NCBI GenBank assembly: GCA_026874595.1
Contig: CM049308.1
Coordinates: 34,528,027-34,592,026 of the forward strand
Origin: Sipunculus nudus
Taxonomy: Eukaryota > Annelida > Sipuncula > Golfingiida > Sipunculidae
Direction of reading: 5' to 3'
Length of the DNA stretch: 64,000 bases
The notes beneath the pieces are model-generated. The model did no database searches. It saw only the letters and a program-made list of their open reading frames with translations, and was not told the DNA's origin. A program made the translations under genes and the position numbers. This document shows positions 23,321 to 35,040 of the stretch, in pieces. Each line of letters opens with the position of its first letter. Position 1 is the stretch's first letter.

Positions 23321-25810
23321 CAACCCTCACCCCCCCCCCCCCCCCCCTTCCACATTTAGTCCCCGCAAGCTTATAACAAGGCTTTTAAAACCATATTTTT
23401 GGGCTTGCCCATCCCCGAACTTTTCCGGACCAGTATAATTTCCATTTCTGCTGGGTTGGACAATTACCGCCTCCCCCCCCCCCCTCGAAAAAAATAACCC
23501 AAAAATGTCCGTTCCTGCCAAATATTGGTTTAATCACATTCAAGTTACTACTACTACTACTTCTAATTAAAATATCTCATCTTCTACAGTAATGTCGGTG
23601 ATATGTTTATCACCAAGACACTAATCCCTTTATCATTATGCCTTCTTTTCAACTCCCAAATATGTATGCTAATCTTATAAAAGTACTTCGTCATTCAATG
23701 AGCAATCCTACTGTTCTACTTTACAGAATAAACAAACTGTACAGGTTTCTCGTTTGTACTATAAAATCTATAAAGCAGATAAAAATAATTACCCAAAGGA
23801 AAGAGAACAATGAGAGTTATAAACTGACATGAACAATTGCATGAATAACTAAAAATTTAATATACCCATCCCATTATCTCACCACAGTATATACGAACTA
23901 TTAGTTTTAATATACACTTTAGGTTAATAATCATTCCTGTCTTTATCACAATAATCTGATCTTCATAGTTCACATTTAATGTCACCGCACTGTGGTATTA
24001 CCTGGCCCCTACATCCACCAGTTTAACCGTCTGACCACTGGCGAGGCCCTCTCCTGCTTCTGTCGCCTGCCTCCACAGAGTCGCATCAATTATCCCAGTA
24101 TCGTCCTTGATGGACAGCTCCAGCAGTTTTGCAGTTCCCACTTGCAGCGACACTTCTCATGGCCTTTTAATCTACGAAAAAATGAAATATATTGGGACCT
24201 TTCAATAGCACATCATAAATCATTTTTCACATAAAAACTGAAATCAAATGTCCCATCTCTCAAGCAAGGGAGGATACAAGCGACAGGCCATCTCAAAGTT
24301 AATACTAATCTGCGCCTATATTAACACGACTCATATCCGGATGTTTATTAATCATATCGCTTGACTAGCTTCATTAAGCACAGCTTACATTTCTAGGACA
24401 GTTTTAACACAGAAATCAGGTACTGACATTCGATCGAGCACATACTTTACTTTAATAAAACATTTCCTTACACATTCAATTCTGACCTTCACCGTGACTT
24501 CTTGCGCATGTTTCATTAGATCAATTGGTACCGGGGTCGGCTCCCGACAAGTCCTTCCTGTCCAGTACCACACGGGCAGTTCAGCAATATCACCGAAAAC
24601 AAAATTATATTCGTCATAACTTCCTCAATATTATCACTATGTTTTACAAACTCAGTCTCAATTTCTTGCCTTGGGTCTTTTTATATATAAAATAAACCTC
24701 CCCCTCCCAGTCCCTCCCCCACGATCCACCTCAGTTAACAAAACCTCCCTGTGATTATGTGACGCAAAAAGAATCTAAAATAAAACCTGATACCTGGAAA
24801 CCGAAAACAAATGCCCAACCCCCGACGCCCTGTGCGTACTTAAACAACATAGTGACGATGTAAATCAAAACTACGTAAATGATTTTCTGAAAACGAATTG
24901 AAACCAAAACGGGAAAAATGTCTTCACTCCTCTCTTCCTCCTCCAATAAAAAAAACTCGGTGATTGGTCCAGCCATACATCATATAGAGAAAAACAAGAA
25001 AATTAGTGAAAGAATACCTCCCCTGTAAATAAGTCAATGAAAATAAAATTCAAACACAATGTTATCTCTGTTCTCTAACTTAAACATTTTAAAATCAATC
25101 CTTTCCTCGTCCTGTAACAAATTGATGTAGACGTATTTAACCGAGAACTGAAAAATAAAGAATCATTCGAACAATTCAATAAATCAGCCAACCCATCAGA
25201 ATTAAACTCATTTACAATTGTTTCCCCTCATCAACCCCTCTACCAATAATGCTCCCCTAAAAATGACATATTTCTCTTCTTCTGTCAGGTACATTTGTTT
25301 CATTTTCTTCATGCACGCTTTATCTTCTGCCATTCCCTCCTCCCCTTCAAAAAATAATTCCTCACCTCCTCCTCCTGCTTTCTTCTTTCTGGATCGTACA
25401 ATTCGGTCTCCAACTCGTCCAGGGGTCTTCCGAGATGACGATTGGATCGTTTTGATCTCCTGCTGGTGGCACCGGCGGCAATATGATGGAGGCGGATGGA
25501 AGGGTGGTGAATGTGGTTCGAAGGTCAGGGCATATTGGAGGTTCTTGGAGGAAATCATGGAGCTGGGAGGAACATGATCCATCCGTGAAGGGGGACAGGG
25601 CGGGTAGGGAACAGTCGGGGGAGGCGGGTATGGAGCGGGAGGCGGGGGGGGGGGGGGGGGGGGGTACTGTGAAACGATAACCTACCGCCGGTGCCGACGT
25701 CTCCTCCTTCGTCATCGTTTTCTCTTTCGTTACTAGTTCTTCCACTGTTGTCGGAATTAGCGAGTGGGGATCGAAACGGGAGCCGGAGGTGGTGCAGTCC
25801 TTGGCTTATG
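23321..25810. other. C/T-rich and G/A-rich low-complexity host region
   Basis: C-runs at 23,331-23,347 and 23,473-23,483 and a G-run at 25,647-25,663. Between 25,200 and 25,800 strong purine/pyrimidine strand asymmetry opens overlapping frames on both strands (Pro-rich one way, Gly/Arg-rich the other). I do not accept any of them as genes. Confidence 0.45.
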
Positions 25811-25973
25811 TGATCAAAGTCTCGCAAGGGTATTTGCGAGCAAAAACCGTTCGCAAACCTGTCGCAGACTAGATGTGATCAAAACTTGCATTAATTCCCA
25901 CGCAGGTGGAAACTCTCGCAAATTTGCGAATTTCAAAAACCTCTCGCAAGGCAACTCGCAGTGACACACTGGC

Positions 25974-27188
25974 GTGTCTCCCCCACTCAGTTTACAATTC
26001 AGTCGCATCATGGCCCTCGCGGTGTTAGACAGAGAATATATACGGGCCGAAGAGGCCGACCAAATTATCAGACAAAAAAGGGTTTTCAGGGACAGAGAAA
26101 ATCCAATTGAAAATCTTTCCCATGAATGCCTTAGATACAGATACAGGAATACAAAAGAAAATATCAAAGAAGCTTTGTATGTAACTACATGAAGACCCGT
26201 AGAGAGAGACCAAGAGGAATCATGTATTGACAGTTTCTCTCCAGATACTTATTGCTAATAGATATTTAGCCACAGGCAACTTTCAACAATCATCTGCCGA
26301 CATGCATGGGGTCCATCGAATAACTGTGTGCAAAGGTATTCACAAGGTCTTTAACGCCATCTGTGATAAAATGCATAGGTTTATTAAATTGTTTTAGGAG
26401 TGATTGATGGATCGCTGATACAATTTGCTGCACCTTGCGCTGATGAACACCTCTTCGTATGTCGCAAACGATACCATGCAATAAACTTTCAGGATATATG
26501 CAAAGCAAACATGGAATTTGTAAATATAGTGGTGAAATATCCCGGTAACACCAATAACTCGTAAATATGGAGTACTTGCGAGATAGCCCATAAATTTGAA
26601 ACATGTGTCATCAAAGACGGTTGGTAACTTGGAGATAGCGGCTATCCAATTCAGCCATGGCTTCTCACTCCAATAGTTAAGTTATCCTTTCCTTAAACAT
26701 GTAATTGACATTTAAGCTGAAACGGACCCTACAGCAACTTTTTTATGTGTCGGTAATCTACATAAAATTAAAAAAAAGGAATACATGTAGAGGGGAAAGT
26801 TAAAAACTGATGTTAAAAAGTTTTGTGTTTACAGCGCTACCGCTTTATTAATTATCTTTTCACTTTGTTTCTTTCTTGTTCCGATTTTGATATATGATTT
26901 TTCTCACTCATTTTACATGTTCATTTTTATAAACACACAGGTGGGATACTTCTGTTTAATCCGAAACGTTGCGTTATGACCATAATGGCGGCTTGCGTAC
27001 TACACAACATCTGCATCACTAGAAATGTGAAGGATGAAGATGAAGAAGTGGTGCCTGAGGAGTTGCCAGATGAGCACGACGAGATGTCAGGGGAAGCTCC
27101 TGTGGAACTTCATAACATAAAATCACATGCTCACACACACACACACACATTGTTCTGTCGTGATCCAAAATTTCGCATGTTGCGCTGA
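25974..27188 (+). pseudogene. PIF/Harbinger-type transposase pseudogene
   Basis: HARBI1-family blocks occur in order on the plus strand. An N-terminal R-V-F-R-D-R-E-N-P (about 26,075-26,105) is followed by A-T-G-N-F-Q (about 26,270) and T-V-C-K-G-I-H-K-V-F (about 26,330). The first catalytic Asp block, G-V-I-D-G-S, is at about 26,400. Next come R-K-R-Y-H-A-I-N-F-Q (about 26,465), G-D-S-G-Y-P holding the second Asp (about 26,637), and a C-terminal A-A-C-V-L-H-N-I-C-I segment (26,985-27,015). In-frame stops occur after the N-terminal block, before G-V-I-D-G and after the second block, and a 290-bp AT-rich stretch splits off the C-terminus. Multiple stops make it non-functional unless several introns are invoked. 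Confidence 0.75.
27127..27147. repeat. (CA)n microsatellite
   Basis: Short CA repeat immediately downstream of the Harbinger C-terminal fragment. Confidence 0.8.
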
Positions 27189-27978
27189 TGCAGGTATTTT
27201 GTGATCATCACCTTTCAATCAAATGTAATTGAGAACATATCACAACTGTTTTCTTTGTGTCAATCCATTTATACTCCAGTTATAATGTGTAATTTTATAA
27301 CGAAAAAGAGAGACTGATCAACCGTTTTTCGGAGTAAATAGCAGGTCCGTTGGTGGAAAGCAATATATACTTCACATTACATTTGCATAATATTGATGCA
27401 TGTGCTACTTTTCATAATACATAAAAGAGCATGTTCTTAAAAAACATTGTTCTGTCGCGATCCAGTGTTTCGCATGTTGAACTGATGCAATTTTGTGATC
27501 TTCCCCATTCAAACAAAACTAATTGAGAACGTATTGATATCAATCATATTTGTGTCAATTTGTTTATAATTATGTGAAATTTTATAACAAAAAAGAAGAG
27601 ATTAATATCTGTTGTGATTAAAGTGGTAACAGCTTTTATTTGTGTATATTTCATTTGTGCGTCGGTAGGCATGGTGTGCATGTGTGTTACAATGCAGTGG
27701 AAATTTTTCAGTTCCATATCAATCACCTATCGCGTATATTTTAGTTGATGGTGGCGCATAGTGAAATTAATTATTGTACTAAGGAGAATGCCAACTATCA
27801 TCAGTTTCATCATGGAAAAGATTACAACTTTCAGACTCCCAGTTACACAGGATCCAAGGGTTCATATACCTGCGTTTATCAGGCTCATATGAGGCGCACT
27901 TTCAGTCCTTGAAAGTCCCAAATTCTGCTATCCACCTTCAGAAATGCACATTTGGTTTATTCTAAATGGCGCATACAA

Positions 27979-28031
<53 letters not shown>

Positions 28032-30015
28032 CACAGATATTTTAATCAACATACCACTGCAGTAACAGGCTTATTATAAAAATGCAAAAAAGGAACACGG
28101 TTAAACATGAAACAGGCAACATCGAACTACAAGAAATAACACTTACCAAATGCAGCGTGACAACTTTTCACTGTTATCGAGGAACATAGCTTTGGTCCTT
28201 TCTTCACCTAATTTATAGTCTTACTCAGTACATGACTGACATGTCATTATCACCTGCAAGTGCCACCACTTCTGTTTAGCAACTGTCTGCACTCCAAAAT
28301 GGTCATTTTCACTTTCCTTCAGACAAGTCTTTGTCTGGATCTAGGAGAGTTCATTGAATACTATATTGAATTGAATTATAACAAGATATAATATTATCTC
28401 TCAGGTTCTGAAAACCTCACGAGTGCTAATGTCTGTATCAGTTGTATTGCATTTGTCTTAGGACCATGGATGACAGTTTTTCACGTGGACGCTTAACATA
28501 CATGAACGCTTTTGAGCATGCAAGCAAGTACTAAAAGAAATACATTTGAATTACTCTGTAGCCATGCAGCACACACAGGTAACATGAAATTTCCTTATTT
28601 CTATAATTGAATTCTTTCTTTTTTCATCTCACTTTCTGGTTACATCTTCAACGCCACATCTGCATTCCAATGACGGAGGGTATCAGGATGTTCTTTTGAT
28701 GGCGTTTTAAATACAGGATCATGTTCACCAACATTCCGAGGTTTGGATCTCAGTTTGCCACTAAAGCAAAAGGTCATATAAAGTGAAGTAAATGACACTT
28801 TGAAAAATAATAATAATTGCCCTGTGTGGGCAATCAAAGTGAAGGGCCACCAAAAAATTAATAGTTTTAATAGCTGAAACGCATGTCTGTACCTTTTCCT
28901 GTACCAATAACTGTCCATCCATTTTTTACCTTTTCTATTCAGTTCTGATAAATAAAAAAAGTCACAATAAAGATTACTTACTGTACAAGATGCTTATTCC
29001 GCCTGTTGGTCAAGCCGGCCACAGAGGCATCATATAATGTGGGCATATCATCTGCCATGCCTTTGATTATGGATTCCCATGTTGTTCAAAGCTTGTAGAG
29101 AGACACTATCTGGGTATATCCCAGCTTTCCCATATTGGATTACCTCTCTTCTGATGATTTTCTTCATTACCTGATTCAGTTGAATTCAGAATATTATAAA
29201 AGGGAAATCAACAAGTGTCCGATGGACAAAGCATGCGCCATCCCCCCCCCCCCCCCCTTCAACAAAAAATAATTGATGATGAAGAGGACAAGACTACTCA
29301 ATTCATTAATAGAATAGCATATAGCAGAAAGGAACCATTATTTAACAGATTATATATACACAAATATATATGTTAAGATAGATTCAGTTCTTGAATAAAA
29401 TGGTATAATTTGCTTGTGGGAGGTTTTTACCCTCATTCCCATAAACAAGGGAGCGGGTGTTAACAAATATACCATAACTGTATTGTGCTCATCAACATTA
29501 AACTGAAGAGTGCCAAGTTTATCACTCGACCATTTAATTGTAACCTTTAATAATAAATATCATTTTTTTAATCATAAAACATCACAACCCTTGAACCATA
29601 TGCTCATTCTGTACTGGCGACAGCTTAAATGGAATTGAATGATTTTTCAAGTTCCACTCCTATATTTATTCACACCAGTCAAGAGTTGTTGTAGTCGTGT
29701 TGTTATCATATGTTTATTGGTACTTCAAAGTGAAAATGCATTTTGCCTTACAGATAAGATAAAATATAAGGTAAAATTTATTAGCCTTCAGTTCCAGTAA
29801 TTTGTCGTGGACTTACAATTCATTAAATAAAATATAAGTAAAAAGATATAAAAGTAATTCTTAAAAATAAATATAAATAACACACTGACAATAGCTAAAC
29901 AGTAAACTTAAAAATCCAGAACCCATTCAGACCCAGAAATTATTCCTACAGTCTGAATAATACTAGTATTCTGTATGTACAATATGATTTATACTGCCCT
30001 TTGCTTATGCTTGGA
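27189..30015. other. non-coding host sequence
   Basis: A diverged tandem pair near 27,150-27,330 and 27,440-27,600 ('ttgttctgtcg.gatcca..tttcgcatgttg'), a (TA)n at 27,985-28,030 and a C-run at 29,240-29,257. No gene recognised. Confidence 0.5.
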
Positions 30016-30017
30016 TA

Positions 30018-30788
30018 GCAATCATTAGAATAAGCATTGCTCATTAGTTTCAACTGTTGGCTACTCTGAATTCAGACTGTTTGCTACTCAATTCCGACAC
30101 AACTATAACGTGAAATATAAAATAAATCCTTCCCTGTTCAACTCGTTTGATTAACCGGTTAATGTGAAAATATACAACTTAACAAATATTTAAAATGTTT
30201 CTATTAGATTCAGCAATGCATAAGAGCAGCCAATGGAGAAAAGAGAAACCGAAAACGCGTCAGTTCTGATGGCGCTAGCTCATAACATCGTTTGTCAACA
30301 AATTCAAGCGATCCAGATCCAGCTGAAGGAAGAGGAGAAAACATTCCTGATCACCTATTTCTAACCTTTGACAAAAAAAAAATGCAAGCTTGTTTCAGGG
30401 GGCAACTGGCCCTTCCAACAGAAAGACGCTAACAGGTAAGTATATAGTGTAGCTTTCACAAACATTGTTTATACATACATTTCGGATTTGGTAAAATGTA
30501 CCTTTAACATTAATAATAGAAACAGCGTTTTACTTATGCATGTCAAACTTATGTTAGGAAAAACAAAAATGATGTAGGGATAAACAATAAAAATAATACT
30601 AGACTTTTCGAGTTGGATCGACATTTATAAGTTCAATGAAATCTTTTTTTTTCAAATTTTCTTAGTGCAAAGAATGTTTTCACATTTTTTGTCGAAAAGC
30701 TATAATATCATATTCTAAGGTAAAATTAAAAAAAAGGGTATTATCTAGAAATAAAGGTTCCTAATCAAACGAAATAAGCCACAACAGA

Positions 30789-30825
<37 letters not shown>
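30018..30825. repeat. host unit interrupted by the Polinton, left part
   Basis: Matches 59,946-60,770 almost base for base, starting at 'gcaatcattagaataagca' and ending in a (TA)n tract. Its continuation is found on the far side of the Polinton (59,366-59,945). Differences from the intact copy are mainly single-base indels in A-runs and a few substitutions. A CAG/GTAAGT donor-like sequence lies at about 30,433-30,441. Confidence 0.9.
30820..30825. other. target site duplication, left (TATATA)
   Basis: Six bases directly before the TIR start. They are matched by TATATA at 59,360-59,365. Because the target is a TA microsatellite, the exact register is uncertain by an even number of bases. Confidence 0.75.
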
Positions 30826-30911
30826 AGTAGTGATGTTTGTTGCAATTTGAGTATGGTCCCTTTTGGTCTCGGTCCCGGTCCCCCATTTGTAATGTACAGG
30901 GGGCGGTCCGA

Positions 30912-30919
30912 TGACGTCA
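30912..30919. promoter_or_regulatory. CRE/ATF-type TGACGTCA palindromes in left TIR
   Basis: TGACGTCA occurs at 30,912-30,919, 31,560-31,567, 31,827-31,834, 31,895-31,902, 32,154-32,161 and 32,344-32,351. Six perfect 8-mers in 1.5 kb is far above chance. The 8-mer is the consensus site for CREB/ATF bZIP factors. A promoter or enhancer role is inferred. Confidence 0.55.
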
Positions 30920-31209
30920 TCAAAAAAATGGGAAATCCCCTTCGTGTTTTGGTCCCCTGTAGTTAAGCTTATGGGAGACCGAAAATTTGATACCGCTCTC
31001 TGATTGGCTGTTGGCTGGTCCCTTTCAGGGGACCGGCCAATGAGAAGGCGAGGATGTGGTCAGGTGATGTGAGAGGCGGGTTGGGTGGATGTGATGGACA
31101 GGAATGCGTGTCTGAGTGCACGTTGGTGAATGCGAGTATGGTGTGTGTGTGTGAATGAAGGAAGAAAGGAGGACAAAGTAGCACGCAGGGTCTGTCCATA
31201 GCCTGTGTC

Positions 31210-31416
31210 TCAGCCGTCTTCTTTGATTCGGGAAGAGGGTTGGGTTGATGCTGTGCTGGTGGATTTTTCCTGCCTGAGACGGTCTGCTGTCCAGCTCAGG
31301 ACCTCGTGGTGGTCTCGTCTCTTTTGTGCTTTGTCATCTTCTGGTAGGGTCCCGATGACCTCTGGGAGGCAGACCAACGTGACTTTTTTCTTCTTCTTTT
31401 TGTTTGGGTGGTCCAT
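31210..31416 (-). CDS. small Lys-rich TIR ORF, left copy
   Basis: A 68-codon outward-facing frame begins M-D-H-P-N followed by six lysines. Its inverted copy at 58,767-58,973 encodes the same protein. Conservation is partly forced by TIR homogenisation, so it is weak evidence for selection. The Lys run could be a nuclear localisation signal. No family recognised. An alternative overlapping frame in the same DNA reads K-R-R-R-K-K, so this may be nucleotide-level rather than protein-level conservation. Confidence 0.25.
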   Translation of the reverse strand: MDHPNKKKKKKVTLVCLPEVIGTLPEDDKAQKRRDHHEVLSWTADRLRQEKSTSTASTQPSSRIKEDG

Positions 31417-32125
31417 GGGTGTGTTGTGAGAGAGTAAAACAAACGCGTCTGTTTACCTGCAGAGCGGGAAGCGTAATGTGTCATGGGCAGTCACCGTGAG
31501 GTGGGGGAGGCGACGTGAGTGGGTATGCAGGTGACCGTCCGCTAGAGGGGATGTCCACTGACGTCACTCATGTGGAATGCCGACGGTCCCCACTACAACT
31601 GGGTCCTTTTGCTTTTAAGGGGGTCAGATACAAGCGCATTGCACCAGGTCACATCCCTTTCACACTCACATACCTACATATACCGCTTCCACCTGATTCT
31701 GAGATAATAATAATAATAATATACAAGATGGTTCTCTTTACTGCCTTTTATTGATGCATACAAATCTCCATGGATGGTGTGTGGAAATTACGGGTGCGGG
31801 TCCGTTCAGGGGAGAAGGCGGTCCGATGACGTCAGGAAAGAAAAACAAACGGACCAAACAGACGAAACGGACCATGGTTATAGGAGACTTGCACTGACGT
31901 CACTCATGTGGAATGCGGACGGTCCCCACTATAACTGGGTCCTTTCGATTTTAAGGGGGTCAGATACAAGCGCATTGCACTAGGTCACATCCCTTTCACA
32001 CTCACATACATACATAAGATAATACCTGAGATAATAATAATAATAATATACAAGATGGTTCTTTTTACTGCCTTTTATTGATGCATACAAATCTTCATGG
32101 ATGGTGTGTGGAAATTACGGGTGCG

Positions 32126-32520
32126 GGTCCGTTCAGGGGAGAAGGCGGTCCGATGACGTCAGGAAAGAAAAACAAACGGACCAAACAGACCAAACGGACC
32201 ATGGTTATAGGAGACTTGATACCGGGCTCTGATGGGGCGTCGGTTGGTCCGTTCTAAGGGGACCGGTCAATGAAAAGGCGTTTTAATGAAGGATGTAAGA
32301 AAAAAGAGCGGAGTGGGTCCGTTCAGGGGAGAAGGCGGTCCGATGACGTCAGGAAAGAAAAACAAACGGACCAAACAGACCAAACGGACCATGGTTATAG
32401 GAGACCTTTGATATTGATACCGGGCTCTGATGGGGCGTCGGTTGGTCCGTTCTAAGGGGACCGGTCAATGAAAAGGCGTTTTAATGAAAGATGTAAGAAA
32501 AAAGAGCGGAGTGGGTTTAT
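32126..32520. repeat. two-copy ~190-200-bp repeat inside left TIR edge
   Basis: 'gggtccgttcaggggagaagg' starts at 32,126 and 32,314. Each copy runs through a TGACGTCA site, 'ggaccatggttatagg', 'ggtccgttctaaggggaccgg' and 'gagcggagtgggt'. This block has no counterpart at the right end, where a third copy of the 335-bp unit sits instead. The element's inner TIR edges are therefore asymmetric. Confidence 0.75.
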
Positions 32521-32819
32521 TGGCTCATAATACTCAGGCTACGGTACTCTTGGGTCGTGTCTTAAAAAGAGGGACAGGTGTCATGGCGGAGACAGTTATT
32601 GTGGGTTTTGGACGTATCTCAAAAGTATTATAATTATTAGTATTCTAATTACCATGAACATTTTCCATTCCTGCTGCACACTCACAACACGATCCACAAC
32701 TCTTCATCATAATAAAAAATATGACAAAAGATAAATATATAACATGCATAGTTTAATTTGTTTCCACCCTACGTTCGATGAATAATAAATATATTTATGA
32801 AAGCTATGCTTCTCACTGA
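32521..32819. other. non-coding, left Polinton interior
   Basis: AT-rich, no gene seen. Confidence 0.5.
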
Positions 32820-33373
32820 TATATTAATATAGAAAATGTTATGATGCGCGGTAAGCCTTCCCCGCCTGATTGCACAGGAAGGGGAAGCGAGCGCGACCTG
32901 AACCCTTTTAGTATGCATGTAAACATATATTCTTATTGTAAAATAAATATTGTCACATCAACTCCAATATGATACGAACAGCCATGTCTCCTTGCTAATA
33001 TTATATAGTAAACGATACAAATAAATATTATATATATATATATATGTAAAAGCTATGCTTTTTCAGCATGAAACGGCGTAAATATATTACATCTATAGGT
33101 ATTCCACACCTGGCTAAATAACATAGAACTTTTACTTGTCCCCATACAGGAGCGGGAACTGCCTCACTGATATATTAAAATATAAAATGTTATGATGCGC
33201 GGTGAGCCTTCCCCGCCTGACTGGACAGGAAGGGGAAGCGAACGTGACCTGTACCCTTTAAGTGCCCATGTAAACATATATTCTAATTGTGAATAAATAT
33301 AGACACATCAACTCCAATATGATACGAACAGGCATGTCTCCTTGCAAATATTATATAGTAAACGATACAAATA

Positions 33374-33428
<55 letters not shown>

Positions 33429-33753
33429 AAAGCTATGCTGTTTCAGCATGAAACGGCGTAAATATATTACACCAATAGGTATTCCACACCTGGCTAAACA
33501 ACATAGAACTTGTACTTGTCCCCATACAGGAGCGGGGACTTCCTCATTGATATATTAAAATATGAAATGTTATGATGCGCGGTAAGCCTTCCCCGCCTGA
33601 CTGGACAGGAAGGGGAAGCGAGCGTGACCTGTACCCTTTTCGTACGCATGTAAACATGTATTCTTATTGTGAATAAATATTGTCACATCAACTCCAATAT
33701 GATACGAACAGGCATGTCTCCTTGCAAATATTACATAGTAAACGACACAAACA

Positions 33754-33803
<50 letters not shown>

Positions 33804-33814
33804 TGCATCATAAC

Positions 33815-33886
<72 letters not shown>

Positions 33887-33990
33887 CTATCCTTTTTTAG
33901 CAAGAAACGGCATAAATTTGTTACACTGTCGGTTTTTCACACCTGGCCAAACAACATAGAACATGTACTTGTCCCCAGACTGGAACCGCT
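32820..33990. repeat. three-copy 351-380-bp tandem array with conserved hairpin
   Basis: Three units start near 32,820, 33,172 and 33,545. Each carries 'ttatgatgcgcggt', an imperfect 14-bp hairpin (32,855-32,888; 33,206-33,239; 33,586-33,619; GCCTTCCCCGCCTG paired with CAGGAAGGGGAAGC), 'atgatacgaacagg.atgtctccttgc' and a (TA)n of different length (33,029-33,045; 33,379-33,425; 33,758-33,800 and 33,821-33,881). No protein is encoded; frames reading Y-I-Y-I are microsatellite. The hairpin is kept in all three copies and is the best candidate functional piece. Confidence 0.85.
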
Positions 33991-34086
33991 GCTGCTCATA
34001 TATATAGGTATAAGGAACGTTTAAGCATGAATGAACATTATCACAACATATGATATAAAGATATCGTTATACATAAAATAAATTAA

Positions 34087-34353
34087 TTACAACAAATTAT
34101 CACGTCTGGTGCTGTTTCTGTTTTGCCGCCAGGGTGGAAATTGAACGATTCGGCAGTGCCTCATTTTAAAATGTTGGGTGAGGGCGGATTCAGTCTTTGT
34201 CGCAAAGTCGAAACAAGAAGGGCATACATAAAACGTATGCCCGTGCCACTCACCCATAATTGCAGTCATCGGGAGAATTCTGCGGCAAACAAGTCCATTT
34301 TCCGAATATTCTTCCGGGCAAGAAATACTCGTAGACCACTGACAATCAGGCAC
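34087..34353 (-). CDS. C2H2 zinc-finger ORF, possibly one exon
   Basis: The minus-strand frame contains F-Y-V-C-P-S-C followed by 13 residues and then H-x4-H (C-x2-C-x13-H-x4-H), a C2H2-like finger. After the finger comes a basic tail ending in a stop at 34,087. The listed first codon is GTG. The frame stays open about 28 codons further upstream without an ATG, and AG acceptor-like sequences occur there, so the 5' part could be an upstream exon. It lies divergent to the zinc-finger/polymerase gene at 35,041. Function unknown. DNA binding is inferred from the finger. Confidence 0.45.
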   Translation of the reverse strand: MPDCQWSTSISCPEEYSENGLVCRRILPMTAIMGEWHGHTFYVCPSCFDFATKTESALTQHFKMRHCRIVQFPPWRQNRNSTRRDNLL

Positions 34354-34497
34354 TGCCTTTGTAAATAAATCAATGTAAATTATTGTAGAATCTTGCTGAA
34401 CCTTCTTATTTGATCGGAGGCAAAATGTGACTTAAAATGTTTAAAATTGGTGTATAAATAAGAAATTTCTTTACTTAAACGCTAAACCCTGTGTGGC

Positions 34498-34955
34498 GAA
34501 CATGTACACGCATTATTTCCCAAGCACATCAAGTCGCCCTCAAGAGAATGGTAGCAACTTATTTGTACTGGTACAAAACATCATGCCTTGTTTCTAACCC
34601 TGCCACACCCCTAAAATGAAACTCGTCTGCTTCTGTCGAAATCGTTAAAATTAATTGTTGACTGTACTCCCCGATACAAAAGCATTGCTTTCATGGGAAA
34701 CGAATATGTGCACGCATAATTCCTCATGCACATCCAGTCGCCCTCGAGAGAATGGTAGCAACTTATTTGTACTGGTACAAAACATCATGCCTTGTTTCTT
34801 ACCCTGCCGCACCCCTAAATTGAAACACGTCTGCTTCTGTCGAAATTGTTAAAATTAATTGGTGACTGTACTCCCCGAAACAAAAACATTGCTGTCATGG
34901 GAAATGAATATGTGCACGCTTTATTACTCATGCACATCCAGTCGCCCTCTCGAAA
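34498..34955. repeat. ~204-bp tandem repeat upstream of the polymerase promoter
   Basis: Copies start near 34,498, 34,703 and (partial) 34,907. Each has 'acgc.t.attcc..catgcacatc.agtcgccctc', and the two full copies share 'gaatggtagcaacttatttgtactggtacaaaacatcatgccttgtttct'-type content. The array ends about 30 bp before a TATA box, the position expected for an upstream promoter element. The frames through it are not credible genes. Confidence 0.75.
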
Positions 34956-34980
34956 ACGGACCGTCCGTTTGTGGAGAAAC

Positions 34981-34988
34981 TATAAATA
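34981..34988 (+). promoter_or_regulatory. TATA box (TATAAATA) of the zinc-finger/polymerase gene
   Basis: TATAAATA lies 60 bp upstream of the ATG at 35,041. Initiation near 35,010 is expected. A 13-codon upstream ORF (35,012-35,053) starts right at the predicted leader and overlaps the main ATG, which could dampen translation. Confidence 0.6.
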
Positions 34989-35040
34989 CCAGCCCTCTCC
35001 GTTCAATCAGCATGTCTGCTGATGTGTTGAAAGCTTCATT

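Larger units (their letters stand above)
30826..32217 (+). repeat. Polinton left terminal inverted repeat
   Basis: Reverse complement of about 57,965-59,359. The outer ~690 bp is single copy. The inner part is an array of ~335-bp units (starts near 31,560 and 31,895 at 'actgacgtcactcatgtgg'). The two TIRs differ by a small number of substitutions and short indels, so they are recently homogenised or the insertion is young. Repeated TGACGTCA sites and TTTATT (AATAAA on the minus strand) occur in each unit. Confidence 0.92.

Noticed and set aside
25208-25827. Overlapping long frames on both strands near 25.2-25.8 kb
   Set aside because: Strong purine/pyrimidine asymmetry and a poly-G tract open frames on both strands; there is no motif or splice context. 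A Harbinger partner gene was considered, but no SANT/Myb pattern is visible.
31515-32455. Recurring ORFs inside TIR units (for example starting M-S-G-Y-A-G-D-R-P-L)
   Set aside because: Repeated because the nucleotide units repeat. Composition is not protein-like and the frames cross poly(A) signals.
33570-33959. Frames reading Y-I-Y-I-Y-I on both strands
   Set aside because: Pure (TA)n microsatellite translation.
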